Notes: generated by a model from the sequence alone, not told the origin. Counted from the first letter of the stretch, positions 43,671-52,467 are shown. The stretch is DNA of 64,000 bases from Pontibacter pamirensis (GCF_010015475.1 NZ_SSNI01000023.1:1-64000), one strand, 5' to 3'. Program-made: numbers and translations.

Positions 43671-44120
43671 CTACTGCTTTGCAGCGCTGGCAGTAGATTT
43701 ATCTTTAATGTTTGTCACGATGTACACATATTTCGCACCTTCAGCTGCGTTAGAGTGCACGGTGATAGCTTTTTTCTGCTGCCCCATTTTACCGGCACTG
43801 TTGAATTTAGCTGTTACAAAACCTGTTTTACCTGGCATTACAGGCTCTTTTGTCCAGTTTGGAGTAGTACACCCGCAGGTTACATCCACGCGCTCAATAA
43901 CAAGTGGCTGTGTGCCTGTATTCGTAAACTTGAATGTGTGTTCCACTACATCACCTTGGGTAATGTCACCAAAGTTATGCTCCGTTTCCTCAAAAGTTAG
44001 CGCCGGGCCATTCTTTGCCTGCTCTTGCGGAGCTGTTGCCTTGGCTTTTGGTTGTTCCTGCGCCATAGTGCTACCAGCTACTAAAGCTGCAAAAGCAAAA
44101 GAAAGAAGTACTTTTTTCAT
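43671..44120 (-). CDS. DUF1573 domain-containing secreted protein
   Basis: 149 aa. Signal peptide at 1-20 (MKKVLLSFAFAALVAGSTMA). The DUF1573 domain (residues about 40-145) has FEETEHNFGDITQGDVVEHTFKFTNTG and VTCGCTTPNW, the conserved cysteine pair, and ends VYIVTNI. It has an immunoglobulin-like fold and is common in exported Bacteroidota proteins; function unknown. Confidence 0.93.
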   Translation of the reverse strand: MKKVLLSFAFAALVAGSTMAQEQPKAKATAPQEQAKNGPALTFEETEHNFGDITQGDVVEHTFKFTNTGTQPLVIERVDVTCGCTTPNWTKEPVMPGKTGFVTAKFNSAGKMGQQKKAITVHSNAAEGAKYVYIVTNIKDKSTASAAKQ

Positions 44121-44200
44121 CTGAATTTAGGGTTAAGGTTAAAGCAATAGCTATGATACTGTTTTTTTTGAAAAACGTTACAATATAGGTTTTTCTTATA

Positions 44201-45607
44201 TCAATCAACTAATAAATGCTGATTAAAGTTCAGCAGGTACAGTTCTTCCGACGAGCGGGTAAGAGCCGTATACAGCCAGCGTGCGAATTCCTCATTCACC
44301 ATGTCATCTTTCAGGAATCCCTGGTCAACAAACACCGCTTTCCACTGGCCACCCTGTGCCTTATGGCAGGTCAAGGCATAAGCAAATTTTACCTGCAGCG
44401 CATTCAGGTAAGGGTTCTTTTTAAGCTCCTTGCTTCGCTCTTTCTTTGTTTTTATGTCCGCGTAATCCTGCAGCACGGCTTCGTAAAGCTTCTTGTTCTG
44501 ATCAGTTGGCAGGGCGGGTGTATCCGTGTACAAGGTATCCAGCATAATCTTCACCTCCTCCTCCTGCGCTTCCGGGTAATCGATGAATCGGACGCGGACA
44601 TCGGCAAAGCGGAAGCCGTACATATCCTCGTAACTGATGATTTTAGTTACCTCCACAAAGTCTCCGTTGGCCATAAAACCGATGTCAGAATCTTTGTCAA
44701 GCCAGAAATAGTTGTTGCGCACAATCATCAGGTAATCTCCCACGTTCAACTCATCTTCGGAAAAAAAGATGTTCCGGCGCACATGCTGGTTATACAGGTT
44801 GGCTGATTTGTTTGAGCGGCAGATAATGATAGTATTCTCGATGCCGAACTTATCGTAAGCGTAGCGCAAGCCATCCTCCAGTTTCTCGCCTGTCATCCGG
44901 AAAATATCGCGCCAGCCTTTGGTAAACAGCTTTATCTCAAGCGGCTCCTGTTTCATTTGATCACGCAGTTGCGTGGCATTCATCAATATGCCAGAGGCCT
45001 CTGCCTGCCGCATAACGTTACGAAGCTCTACCTGCTGCACATTGCACCAGAAGTTTTGCTTCAGGTACTCCGCGTCCAGTGAAGGGCTAAGCGCCTGCCC
45101 TACCGGTGGCAGCTGAGCCGTATCGCCAATCAGCAAAAGCTTGTTGTTCTTTTTATCAAAAACATAGTTCAGCAGGTCTTCTAACAGACCGTTTTCACCA
45201 TACCCGCTCTCATCTGAAATCATTGACGACTCATCCACAATGTAGATGGTATTGTCAGATTTATTAGGCTGGCGGGTGAAGGAAAGCCCTTCAGAGAAAG
45301 GATTCGCCGTCTGGCGGTATATCTTCTTATGTATGGTGTGGGCCGGTTTGCCGCTGTAACTGGCCATTACTTTGGCCGCTCGGCCTGTTGGTGCAAGCAG
45401 CACATACTTATAGCCAAAGGTATTCAGGATTTTCACCAGCGAGCTGACCACCGTTGTCTTACCTGTACCGGCATAGCCTTTCAGTAAAAAAACCTGCCGC
45501 TCCTCCTGCTTTGACAGGATAAATTCATCAAGCTTCGTGAAAAGTTTGGCTTGGTCTTCGGTCGGTTCAAATGGAAAATTATTTTTTAAGGCTTCTAAGG
45601 GGCGCAT
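44201..45607 (-). CDS. RecD-like ATP-dependent DNA helicase
   Basis: 468 aa, superfamily 1B. Walker A LLKGYAGTGKTTVVSSL lies near residue 45, motif II IYIVDESSMI and motif III LLIGDTAQLPPVG follow, and the C-terminal UvrD_C_2-like motif reads YALTCHKAQGGQWKAVF. It is shorter than RecD of E. coli and lacks a RecBC partner here; similar stand-alone helicases occur in Bacteroidota. The ATG at 45607 (MRPLEALKN) is preferred over the longer start, which adds 14 poorly fitting residues. Confidence 0.9.
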   Translation of the reverse strand: MRPLEALKNNFPFEPTEDQAKLFTKLDEFILSKQEERQVFLLKGYAGTGKTTVVSSLVKILNTFGYKYVLLAPTGRAAKVMASYSGKPAHTIHKKIYRQTANPFSEGLSFTRQPNKSDNTIYIVDESSMISDESGYGENGLLEDLLNYVFDKKNNKLLLIGDTAQLPPVGQALSPSLDAEYLKQNFWCNVQQVELRNVMRQAEASGILMNATQLRDQMKQEPLEIKLFTKGWRDIFRMTGEKLEDGLRYAYDKFGIENTIIICRSNKSANLYNQHVRRNIFFSEDELNVGDYLMIVRNNYFWLDKDSDIGFMANGDFVEVTKIISYEDMYGFRFADVRVRFIDYPEAQEEEVKIMLDTLYTDTPALPTDQNKKLYEAVLQDYADIKTKKERSKELKKNPYLNALQVKFAYALTCHKAQGGQWKAVFVDQGFLKDDMVNEEFARWLYTALTRSSEELYLLNFNQHLLVD

Positions 45608-45767
45608 GCTTAATCTTATAATTTGAGGCTGACAGAACGATAAAAGCAATCATTCACTTTAATTGAGAAGGGATTTTTTTCTGTCACTACTCCCATTCCA
45701 AAAGCACGTGCTGCTTCTTCGCTCCCGGGTACAAGTAAAGGTACGGAAGCAGAAAATTATGCACAAA

Positions 45768-45797
45768 AAAAAGCCTTACGCTGTGGTAAGGCTTTTT
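45768..45797 (-). terminator. Terminator of the cold shock gene
   Basis: AAAAAGCCTTAC and GTAAGGCTTTTT with a 6-nt loop; a T-run on the minus strand follows the hairpin. It lies 30 nt past the cold shock gene stop. Confidence 0.88.
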
Positions 45798-45826
45798 CGG
45801 TTTTGAAATGATGTATAGTCTAAGAA

Positions 45827-46018
45827 CTAAGCTCTTTTAACATTAACAGCATTTAGTCCTTTTCTTCCTTCCTGAAGTTCATACGTTACTTCGTCATTTT
45901 CTCTGATCTCGTCAACAAGACCGCTAACATGTACGAAATACTCTTGTCCTGTGCTTTCATCCTTAATAAAACCAAATCCTTTTGTCTCATTAAAGAACTT
46001 TACTACTCCTTTGTTCAT
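45827..46018 (-). CDS. Cold shock protein (CspA family)
   Basis: 63 aa, an OB-fold RNA/DNA-binding protein. RNP1 is KGFGFI and RNP2 is YFVHVSGL; MNKGVVKFFNETKGFGFI is the standard start. It melts RNA secondary structures at low temperature. The ATG at 46018 is chosen; the longer frame adds a leader that does not fit the family. A -7 box lies about 21 nt upstream. Confidence 0.97.
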   Translation of the reverse strand: MNKGVVKFFNETKGFGFIKDESTGQEYFVHVSGLVDEIRENDEVTYELQEGRKGLNAVNVKRA

Positions 46019-46038
46019 GATAATTTTTTTATTTTCCT

Positions 46039-46046
46039 CAAAAGTA
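46039..46046 (-). promoter_or_regulatory. -7 box of the cold shock gene
   Basis: On the minus strand TACTTTTG, an exact TAnnTTTG match, about 20 nt before the start codon. No TTG at a proper distance was seen. Confidence 0.5.
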
Positions 46047-46168
46047 CATAATAATGTAATGCCAAGCACTACAATTTTCTTAATTCTTTACTTTGTTGTC
46101 TTTTTAAATGATAAACATTGCTCTAAACTATGAATTTCAGGTAAAGGAAACAACATAAATATTGAATT

Positions 46169-46624
46169 TTAATCTCTACGCTTTATATCGCCTGGGGTTA
46201 TGGTAGCCATTGTGGTAGTGGCTTTTGCGATAAGCAAAGGCTCATGATCTTCTTTTATTACATAGACTTCAGCCTCGCAGAAGCTTAGCCTGCGGCCAGA
46301 CTTGATAACATAGCCTTTTGCCCACAGTTTCTCTCCTACCCCCGGATTTAGATAGGAAACTTTTAGCTCAGCCGTTACCACACTATGGCCTTTTGGCACC
46401 AGGCTGGCAGCAGCAAAACCCGCCACAATATCAGCGACTGTGGCAATGAGGCCTCCATGCGCAAAGCCCATTTGCTGCAAGTGCTGGTCTTCCATAGTTA
46501 ATTCGCCTTCTATGCTGCCAACTTCTATCTTTGTAATATTAAAGCCCGTGAGCTTCATAAAACCCTGTCGCGCTAATTTTTCACGTATGTCCTGCTTAAA
46601 GTCAGGGTTAAAAGTTTTGATCAT
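46169..46624 (-). CDS. PaaI family hotdog thioesterase
   Basis: 151 aa. Hot-dog fold acyl-CoA thioesterase: the catalytic region QMGFAHGGLIATVADIVAGFAA (HGG and following D) and the closing VTAELKVSYLNPGVGEKLWAKG are family features. The ATG at 46624 (MIKTFNPDF) is taken as start, because the frame upstream overlaps the divergent NUDIX gene and is low-complexity. The two genes start 38 nt apart and may share regulation. Confidence 0.92.
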   Translation of the reverse strand: MIKTFNPDFKQDIREKLARQGFMKLTGFNITKIEVGSIEGELTMEDQHLQQMGFAHGGLIATVADIVAGFAAASLVPKGHSVVTAELKVSYLNPGVGEKLWAKGYVIKSGRRLSFCEAEVYVIKEDHEPLLIAKATTTMATITPGDIKRRD

Positions 46625-46662
46625 GCAGTAAAAGTACTGCCTATACCTGTAGCACACAAAAT

Positions 46663-47148
46663 ATGCCTGAACTGAATCCCAAAGCCGCTGCCTACGCCGG
46701 GAAAACCCGCGTGCGCGTGTGTGGCATCTGCATCCACAACGACAAACTCCTGCTGGTGCGCCACGGCGGCACCGTAGATAATCGAGACTTCTGGGCGCCA
46801 CCGGGAGGTGGCCTTCAATATGCTGAAACAATGCAGTCCTGCCTGAAGCGCGAAATACAGGAAGAAACAGGACTGGAAGTACAGGTGGAGCGCTTCCTGT
46901 TTGTGAATGAATTCCTGCAGCCTCCCCTGCACGCGATTGAGTTCTTCTTCGAGGCAAAAATTTCTGGAGGTACTTTAGGCACAGGCTCAGATCCCGAGGC
47001 AGCTGCCGGCGAACAGCTCATTGAGCAGGTACAGTGGCTGACTTTAAAAGAGTTGCAGGCCATTCCTTACAACGACAAGCACAGGGTGCTGCAGCTTCTG
47101 CTTTCTCTGGACGATCTGCTGGGTATGGACCATTATTTTATACCATAG
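46663..47148 (+). CDS. NUDIX hydrolase
   Basis: 161 aa. The Nudix box reads GGGLQYAETMQSCLKREIQEETGLEV, containing the REIQEE core with metal-binding glutamates, at residues about 45-70. Upstream, RVRVCGICIHNDKLLLVRHG is the usual first strand. It hydrolyses a nucleoside diphosphate linked to some other moiety; substrate unknown. Confidence 0.93.
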   Translation: MPELNPKAAAYAGKTRVRVCGICIHNDKLLLVRHGGTVDNRDFWAPPGGGLQYAETMQSCLKREIQEETGLEVQVERFLFVNEFLQPPLHAIEFFFEAKISGGTLGTGSDPEAAAGEQLIEQVQWLTLKELQAIPYNDKHRVLQLLLSLDDLLGMDHYFIP

Positions 47149-47238
47149 CGGCTGCTTTGCTGCCTTCTGCTATATTTTTTTTATACTTGCAGAAGTGCAC
47201 CAATACGCAAAGCAGCTTCTTTCCTACAGCTATATATT

Positions 47239-48126
47239 TTGAACACCATCAACACTCATTACCGGCTCTCCCACAAGATAGAAGACGAGGCCTTCGGCCT
47301 CTCGCAAGCCTCTTACTGTAATTTATACTTGTCGCTTAGCCAGAAGGCAATTAGGCTGGCTGTGGTCGATACTGTCCGGAACAAGTTTGTGGTGCTGGAG
47401 GATTATGAGCTGATTACTATCTTTACGCCGCTGCAGGTAGCTGAACAACTGCGCCTGATAGCCGCTGAAAACCTGCTGTTTCAGGAGCAGCACTGGAACA
47501 CGGTACGTGTGTCTTTCAGTAACCTGCACTTCACCCTAGTTCCGGAAACACTTTACGACCCTACCCATAAAGAAGACTACCTGCGCCTGCACAGTGAGCT
47601 GAACCCACTGCAGGATGTGGTGCTCTCGTACCGCCACGGTGGCCTGGAGGCCCTGAATATTTTCTCGGTAGATGTAGCATCTTATGGAATACTTCAGGAG
47701 CTTTTCCCCCGACAACCTGTTCAGATTGTGCACCAGACCAGTGCTCTGATCCGAAGCGTGCTGCACCACACGGATCGCACTTCTGCCCGCAACATAAATA
47801 TTTTTGTGGAGCGCAACTATGTCACAATACTCGTAATAAGCCAAAACGGACTGGAGTTTTGCAATGTGTTCCACTACCATAGCCCGGAAGACTTCATCTA
47901 TTACATCATCTTTGTGATGCAGGAACAGAAGTTAAATCCGGAGCAGGAAACACTTACCGCATGGGGCGATATAACACATGATTCCTCACTGTTCAACATC
48001 TTGCAGAAATACGTACGCCATATCAAATTAGGCAAGAAACCGGCTGATGTAGAATACAGCTACAAATTCCATGATATGTTCGAGCATCGGTATTTCGAAC
48101 TTTATAGCCTGCACCTGTGTGAGTAA
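47239..48126 (+). CDS. DUF3822 family protein
   Basis: 295 aa, TTG start at 47239. The actin-like fold of this Bacteroidota family shows in YLSLSQKAIRLAVVDTVRNKFVVLEDYEL and GGLEALNIFSVDVASYGILQELFPRQPV. No ATG or GTG exists in frame near the N-terminus, so TTG is the only plausible start. The family usually lies beside rsmD and coaD. Here coaD follows with no rsmD between. Confidence 0.85.
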   Translation: MNTINTHYRLSHKIEDEAFGLSQASYCNLYLSLSQKAIRLAVVDTVRNKFVVLEDYELITIFTPLQVAEQLRLIAAENLLFQEQHWNTVRVSFSNLHFTLVPETLYDPTHKEDYLRLHSELNPLQDVVLSYRHGGLEALNIFSVDVASYGILQELFPRQPVQIVHQTSALIRSVLHHTDRTSARNINIFVERNYVTILVISQNGLEFCNVFHYHSPEDFIYYIIFVMQEQKLNPEQETLTAWGDITHDSSLFNILQKYVRHIKLGKKPADVEYSYKFHDMFEHRYFELYSLHLCE

Positions 48127-48289
48127 AATTTATTGTTATATTGCTAGATTGTTATAGGCTGCATAGTTAAATCATAACCCTAAGCAACACAGGCTTTATA
48201 TCAAAGAAAAGGATGTAAGCGTATGAGGTTACCGGAGAGTATACCTGTTTCACAACATCATCACTTACAACAATTTTACAATTAGATAA

Positions 48290-48769
48290 ATGAAAAGAAT
48301 TGCCCTGTTCCCCGGCTCCTTCGACCCTTTTACCAATGGGCACTACGATGTGGTGATGCGCGGAGCGAAGCTTTTTGACGAGGTGATAGTGGCCATAGGG
48401 AACAATAGCAGCAAGCAGCGCTATATACCCGTCGAGAAGATGTATGAGGTCATGACGCGGTTATTTGCCGATCAGCCCAACATTAAGGTGCAGACGTTTA
48501 AAGGCCTGACAGCAGAGTTTGCGCGCGAGGTAGGAGCCCAGTTTCTGCTGCGTGGCTTGCGCAACACCACCGACTTTGAGTATGAAAACACCATTGCGCA
48601 GGCGAACCGTCAGGTAAATAACGACCTGGAGAGTGTGTTTCTGATTACCTCACCGCTGCTTGCCGCCATCAGTTCCTCTATTATCCGTGAGATTCACCGC
48701 TTCGGGGGCAATGTGGATCAGTTTATACCTTTCCAGTTTTCAGAGATTGCAGATAGTGCCGGACAATAA
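48290..48769 (+). CDS. coaD: Pantetheine-phosphate adenylyltransferase
   Basis: 159 aa. Transfers AMP to 4'-phosphopantetheine in coenzyme A synthesis. FPGSFDPFTNGHYDV is the nucleotidyltransferase signature (residues 6-20), and AISSSIIREI is the second ATP-binding motif. Its last 47 nt overlap the convergent NUDIX gene on the other strand. Confidence 0.98.
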   Translation: MKRIALFPGSFDPFTNGHYDVVMRGAKLFDEVIVAIGNNSSKQRYIPVEKMYEVMTRLFADQPNIKVQTFKGLTAEFAREVGAQFLLRGLRNTTDFEYENTIAQANRQVNNDLESVFLITSPLLAAISSSIIREIHRFGGNVDQFIPFQFSEIADSAGQ

Positions 48770-49403
48770 AGGCAATGGAAGTATACGCTTTTGGTAACAC
48801 TTCCTCCACCTCCTCCGGAGTCATCCAGCGCACTTCCTCAATAAACTCCTCGGCCTGCGGCTTTATCAGACTGTCGTCGGTGCAGTTCATCACGTACCAG
48901 TTGGTCTTCTTAAGGATCTTTTTGCCTTTGAAGGCGTAGGAGTGCCAGGTTTTCGGCAGCTTGTCTACCACTTCTACCTGAATGTTGCACTCCTCCTCTA
49001 CTTCCCGCAGTGCCCCGTCTTGTACTTTCTCTTTCTTGTTCAGCTTCCCTTTCGGAAGGTCCCATACCCCTAAGCGGTAAATCATCAGGATCTTACCGTC
49101 CTTCAGTACCAAACCTCCGGCTGCCTTCACAATTTTAAACTGATCTTTGAGATGCGCGATCAGTTTCTTCTTTTTGTCGGTTACCAGCGTAAGCGAGCGC
49201 AGCTTTTTCAGCTTCTTTACCTCCATTAACCGCACAATACGATCAATCAGCAGTGCATCGGTATCTTTTACCAGCACATCCCCGACCAAATCTTTGGAAG
49301 TGAAGTGATCAGAAGCCTTCAGAATAAGGTCGTACTCATGCTTGTACACCTTTTCGTTTGCCTTTTTGAGAATCAGGGGAATATCGTTGATGAAAACATT
49401 CAT
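48723..49403 (-). CDS. NUDIX domain-containing hydrolase
   Basis: 226 aa. The N-terminal 90 residues are a lysine-rich alpha/beta region of unknown role, and the Nudix domain follows from about residue 90 (GGLVLKDGKILMIYRLGVWDLPKGKL). The Nudix box GKLNKKEKVQDGALREVEEECNIQVEV has the catalytic REVEEE core. Its 3' end overlaps coaD by 47 nt, tail to tail; both frames are clearly coding, so this is a true convergent overlap. Confidence 0.92.
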   Translation of the reverse strand: MNVFINDIPLILKKANEKVYKHEYDLILKASDHFTSKDLVGDVLVKDTDALLIDRIVRLMEVKKLKKLRSLTLVTDKKKKLIAHLKDQFKIVKAAGGLVLKDGKILMIYRLGVWDLPKGKLNKKEKVQDGALREVEEECNIQVEVVDKLPKTWHSYAFKGKKILKKTNWYVMNCTDDSLIKPQAEEFIEEVRWMTPEEVEEVLPKAYTSIAFIVRHYLQSLKTGKV

Positions 49404-49514
49404 GCGCTTAGCTGCTTCTGATGAAGAATTCTAAATTTACACAAATCAATTAATAAATAACCTGAAACAAAATTTGCAGGCATAAAAAGGAAGAATATTT
49501 ATGTAATTTCGGCC

Positions 49515-50153
49515 ATGGATTCTACGAACACAGCACATCAAGTAGCCTCTTTCCTGCTGGAAACCGAGGCAGTAAAACTAAGTCCGGCGCAGCCTTTTAA
49601 GTGGAGCAGCGGCTGGAACTCCCCCATTTACTGCGATAACCGCGTGACCCTCTCTTTTCCGTACATCCGCAGCTATATCAAGCAACAACTGGCTGAGCTC
49701 ATCAAGCAGCACTACCCGGAGGCAGAAGCCATTGCCGGTGTCGCCACGGCTGGTATTGCCCAGGGCGCGCTTGTTGCCGACCTCTTGGAAATGCCCTTTC
49801 TCTATGTACGCCCAGAGACAAAGAAGCATGGTATGGGCAACCAGATAGAAGGACGGCTTCTGGAAGGCCAGAAAGTGGTGCTGGTAGAAGACCTTATTTC
49901 GACAGGTGGCAGTTCCCTGAAAGCCGCTGAAGCAGTAAAAGCCGCCGGTGCCGAGGTAATTGGTATGGCTGCCATTTTTACTTATGGCTTTTCTGTGGCT
50001 GATGACAACTTCCGGCAGGCAGGCATCCCACTCTTTTGCCTCTGTAATTACAATGCGCTTATAGAGGCCGCAGTGTCCAATGGCTACATCCAGGCCTCTG
50101 CCATGGAAGCCCTGGCACAGTGGCGGGAGTCTCCGGAGACGTGGGGGAAGTAG
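49515..50153 (+). CDS. pyrE: Orotate phosphoribosyltransferase
   Basis: 212 aa. Forms OMP from orotate and PRPP in pyrimidine synthesis. The PRPP motif VVLVEDLISTGGSSLKAAEAV, the catalytic loop KKHGMGNQIEGRL and the substrate region FKWSSGWNSPIYCDNR are all intact. Divergent from the NUDIX gene upstream. Confidence 0.97.
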   Translation: MDSTNTAHQVASFLLETEAVKLSPAQPFKWSSGWNSPIYCDNRVTLSFPYIRSYIKQQLAELIKQHYPEAEAIAGVATAGIAQGALVADLLEMPFLYVRPETKKHGMGNQIEGRLLEGQKVVLVEDLISTGGSSLKAAEAVKAAGAEVIGMAAIFTYGFSVADDNFRQAGIPLFCLCNYNALIEAAVSNGYIQASAMEALAQWRESPETWGK

Positions 50154-50300
50154 GCAGGCTTAGCCTTAAGCTATATATAAAATGACAGTGTTTGTTATAC
50201 TGGCTACGTAACCTAAGTGAAACCACTCCATCCTTATATGTTTTACATTCGATAGTTCTATTAAAGTTTGGAATAGCAACTCCGGGTCAAACCACCCCTG

Positions 50301-50322
50301 CCCCTCCTTTTCCAAGGAGGGG
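50301..50322. repeat. GC-rich hairpin repeat
   Basis: CCCCTCCTT, TTCC and AAGGAGGGG form a perfect hairpin with flanking ACCCCTG and GAGTCCGC. Sequences of this kind recur in the intergenic regions of Bacteroidota genomes. It sits within the 293-nt gap between pyrE and the phosphoesterase. Confidence 0.55.
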
Positions 50323-50446
50323 AGTCCGCTGTTGCGTTCGCTAATTCCTCACTTGTAGCTACAGCTTTGTAAGCTATATGTACAGTTGGTACATAACAAC
50401 TCCACTCTTTCCTTTCTGCAGTAAAATAAAGCTTGACTTAACACAC

Positions 50447-50944
50447 ATGAAAATAGGCCTCCTTTCCGACACCCACTCCTACCTTGACGACCAGATACTG
50501 CGCCTGCTCGCTGGCTGTGATGAGATTTGGCATGCCGGTGACTTTGGAACGGCAGAGGTATCAGAGCGATTGCGTGAGGTAGCGCCGCTGCGGGGAGTAT
50601 ATGGCAACATTGATGGACAGGACGTCCGGAAGCTGCACCCTAAGGTAGAGCGCTTTGAGGTGAATGACCTTGATGTGCTGATGACGCACATCGGCGGGTA
50701 CCCAGGGAAGTACCATCCGGACGTGCGAAGCATGATCAAGGAAAACCCGCCGAAGTTGTTTATCACAGGGCACTCACACATCCTGAAGGTAATGACAGAC
50801 AAGAACCTGAACAACCTGCTGCACATTAACCCGGGGGCAGCAGGCAGGCATGGCTTCCACAAAATAAGAACTATGGTACGCTTTGCTGTGAAGGAAGGCC
50901 AGGTGCGGGACCTGCAGGTAATTGAGCTCGGCAAAAGGGCATAA
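50447..50944 (+). CDS. YfcE/MJ0936 family metallophosphoesterase
   Basis: 165 aa. Calcineurin-like phosphodiesterase: metal motifs IGLLSDTHSY (D and H), WHAGDFG (D), GVYGNIDGQD (N), MTHIGGYPG (H) and ITGHSHI (H, H) are all visible in order. The likely substrate is a phosphodiester or phosphomonoester. The ATG at 50447 gives MKIGLLSDTHSY, the canonical beginning. The earlier in-frame start is not supported. Confidence 0.95.
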   Translation: MKIGLLSDTHSYLDDQILRLLAGCDEIWHAGDFGTAEVSERLREVAPLRGVYGNIDGQDVRKLHPKVERFEVNDLDVLMTHIGGYPGKYHPDVRSMIKENPPKLFITGHSHILKVMTDKNLNNLLHINPGAAGRHGFHKIRTMVRFAVKEGQVRDLQVIELGKRA

Positions 50945-50949
50945 AAAAA

Positions 50950-50975
50950 GTGTGTCTGCCGCGGCAAACACACTC
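50950..50975 (-). terminator. Terminator after the small basic protein gene
   Basis: AGTGTGTCTGCC and the near-complementary GGCAAACACACT form a stem with a central GC-rich tip. The poly-A block at 50943-50949 gives a T-run on the minus strand, so it ends the 51055-51285 transcript. Confidence 0.7.
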
Positions 50976-51054
50976 TGAAATCTTTTTAGTAAGCCGCCGC
51001 CATTTGCTGAAATAGCAGCGGCAGGCAGATGGGCTTACGTACCCCTAAAAAGAA

Positions 51055-51285
51055 CTACTCAGCAGGAGTTTCTTCTTCTGTAGAATTTTCTTCTGTCTGT
51101 GCAGCAGGCGCCTCAGTGTTGTCCTCTTTCTTGTTTTTCGGAGCCTCACCGAACTGAGTTCTCAACTCGTCCATGTCAACGTTCTTGATAACAGGTGTCG
51201 CCAACAGTTGCTTAATCCTTGCTACTCTGTTGTTTGCTCTTGCCTTATTCTTACGGTCTTTTCTTTTTAATCTAGTAACTCCCAT
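51055..51285 (-). CDS. Small basic/acidic protein, unknown function
   Basis: 76 aa, with a strongly basic N-terminal half (MGVTRLKRKDRKNKARANNRVARIKQL) and an acidic tail ending EETPAE. The N-terminus could bind nucleic acid. It resembles a small conserved protein found in many Cytophagales, whose role I do not know. It is preceded by a clear -7 box. Confidence 0.78.
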   Translation of the reverse strand: MGVTRLKRKDRKNKARANNRVARIKQLLATPVIKNVDMDELRTQFGEAPKNKKEDNTEAPAAQTEENSTEEETPAE

Positions 51286-51310
51286 CGTTGCAATAATTTA
51301 ATTTGAACGG

Positions 51311-51318
51311 CAAAAGTA
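51311..51318 (-). promoter_or_regulatory. -7 box of the small basic protein
   Basis: TACTTTTG on the minus strand, an exact consensus match, with TTT at the -33 position across a 20-nt spacer. The predicted leader is about 20 nt. Confidence 0.5.
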
Positions 51319-51363
51319 AGTTATTAATTTTACAAAGTAAAGTATTTCCAGAACCAAATTGAC

Positions 51364-52410
51364 ATGCAAATAACAGATTTACGCTCTGACACTGTTACCA
51401 GACCAACTCCGGCCATGTTGCAGGCCATGTTTAGCGCAGAAGTGGGCGACGACGTGTACGGAGAAGACAAGACTATCAACACCTTGGAGGCTAAAACTGC
51501 CGCCATGTTTGGCATGGAGGCCGGCCTCTTCTGCCCTTCCGGCACCATGACCAACCAAATAGCCATTAAAATGCATACACAGCCGCTTACGGAGGTAATC
51601 TGTGACGTGACAGCACACATTTACCAGTATGAGGGCGGCGGCATCTCCTTTAACTCCGGTGCCTCGGTAGCCTTGGTACACGGCACCCGCGGCAAGATGA
51701 CGCCACAACAAGTAGAAGCGAACATACGTCCCCTGGACAACGTGCACTTCCCGGAAACAAAGCTGGTAGCCCTCGAGAACACTTGCAACAAAGGCGGCGG
51801 CACCTTTTATACCCTGGAGGAGATTGCAGCCATCTCAGAAGTTTGTAAGCGCCACGACCTGGCCCTGCACCTGGACGGTGCCCGTGTTTTTAACGCGCTG
51901 GCTGCCTCCGGTGACAAGGCGCAGGACTACAGCACTTATTTCGACAGCATCTCCGTTTGTCTCTCTAAAGGCTTGGGGGCACCTGTTGGCTCCGTTCTTT
52001 TAGGCAGCAAGGACTTCATCAAAAGGTCGCGCAGAGTCCGAAAGGTTTTAGGTGGCGGCATGCGCCAAGCAGGCTACCTGGCTGCTGCCTGCATCTATGC
52101 GCTGGATAACCATGTAGCGCGTTTGCAGGAGGATCACCGTAAGGCGAAAGCCATGGAAGAAACATTGCTGCAAACGGATTATGTAGAGAGCGTGCTGCCT
52201 GTAGAAACCAACATCGTTATCTTTAAACTGAACAGCAAGTACAGCGATAAAGCTTTTGTGGAAGCTTTGGCGAAGGTAGGGATCCGCGCTTCCAGCTTTG
52301 GCCCGCAGATGATACGGTTTGTGACGCACCTGGATGTAACAGAGGAAATGCTGCAGCATACGCTGCAGGTACTCAAAGCCCTGAGTCAGGCACCAGTGGC
52401 CACAACTTAA
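51364..52410 (+). CDS. ltaE: Low-specificity L-threonine aldolase
   Basis: 348 aa. Cleaves threonine to glycine and acetaldehyde with pyridoxal phosphate. The start QITDLRSDTVTRPTPAML is family-typical, K202 in CLSKGLGAPVGS is the PLP lysine, and HLDGARVFNALAAS provides the cofactor-binding aspartate. The gene is divergent from the small basic protein gene (78 nt gap) and has its own terminator. Confidence 0.96.
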   Translation: MQITDLRSDTVTRPTPAMLQAMFSAEVGDDVYGEDKTINTLEAKTAAMFGMEAGLFCPSGTMTNQIAIKMHTQPLTEVICDVTAHIYQYEGGGISFNSGASVALVHGTRGKMTPQQVEANIRPLDNVHFPETKLVALENTCNKGGGTFYTLEEIAAISEVCKRHDLALHLDGARVFNALAASGDKAQDYSTYFDSISVCLSKGLGAPVGSVLLGSKDFIKRSRRVRKVLGGGMRQAGYLAAACIYALDNHVARLQEDHRKAKAMEETLLQTDYVESVLPVETNIVIFKLNSKYSDKAFVEALAKVGIRASSFGPQMIRFVTHLDVTEEMLQHTLQVLKALSQAPVATT

Positions 52411-52435
52411 ATACAACATGAAGCTTAAACAGTGG

Positions 52436-52467
52436 TAGCGCGGGATTCTTCCCGCGCTATTTTTTTA
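52436..52467 (+). terminator. Terminator of ltaE
   Basis: TAGCGCGGG, a 6-nt loop, CCCGCGCTA, then seven T residues, 26 nt past the stop. Confidence 0.92.

Noticed and set aside
43569-44000. A 143-codon plus-strand frame over the DUF1573 gene
   Set aside because: The minus-strand gene has a signal peptide and DUF1573 motifs; the plus frame is made from antisense codons and overlaps a terminator.
46625-46957. N-terminal extension of the thioesterase frame
   Set aside because: It overlaps the divergent NUDIX gene, is rich in Arg/Pro and is not in hot-dog thioesterases; the true start is the ATG at 46624.
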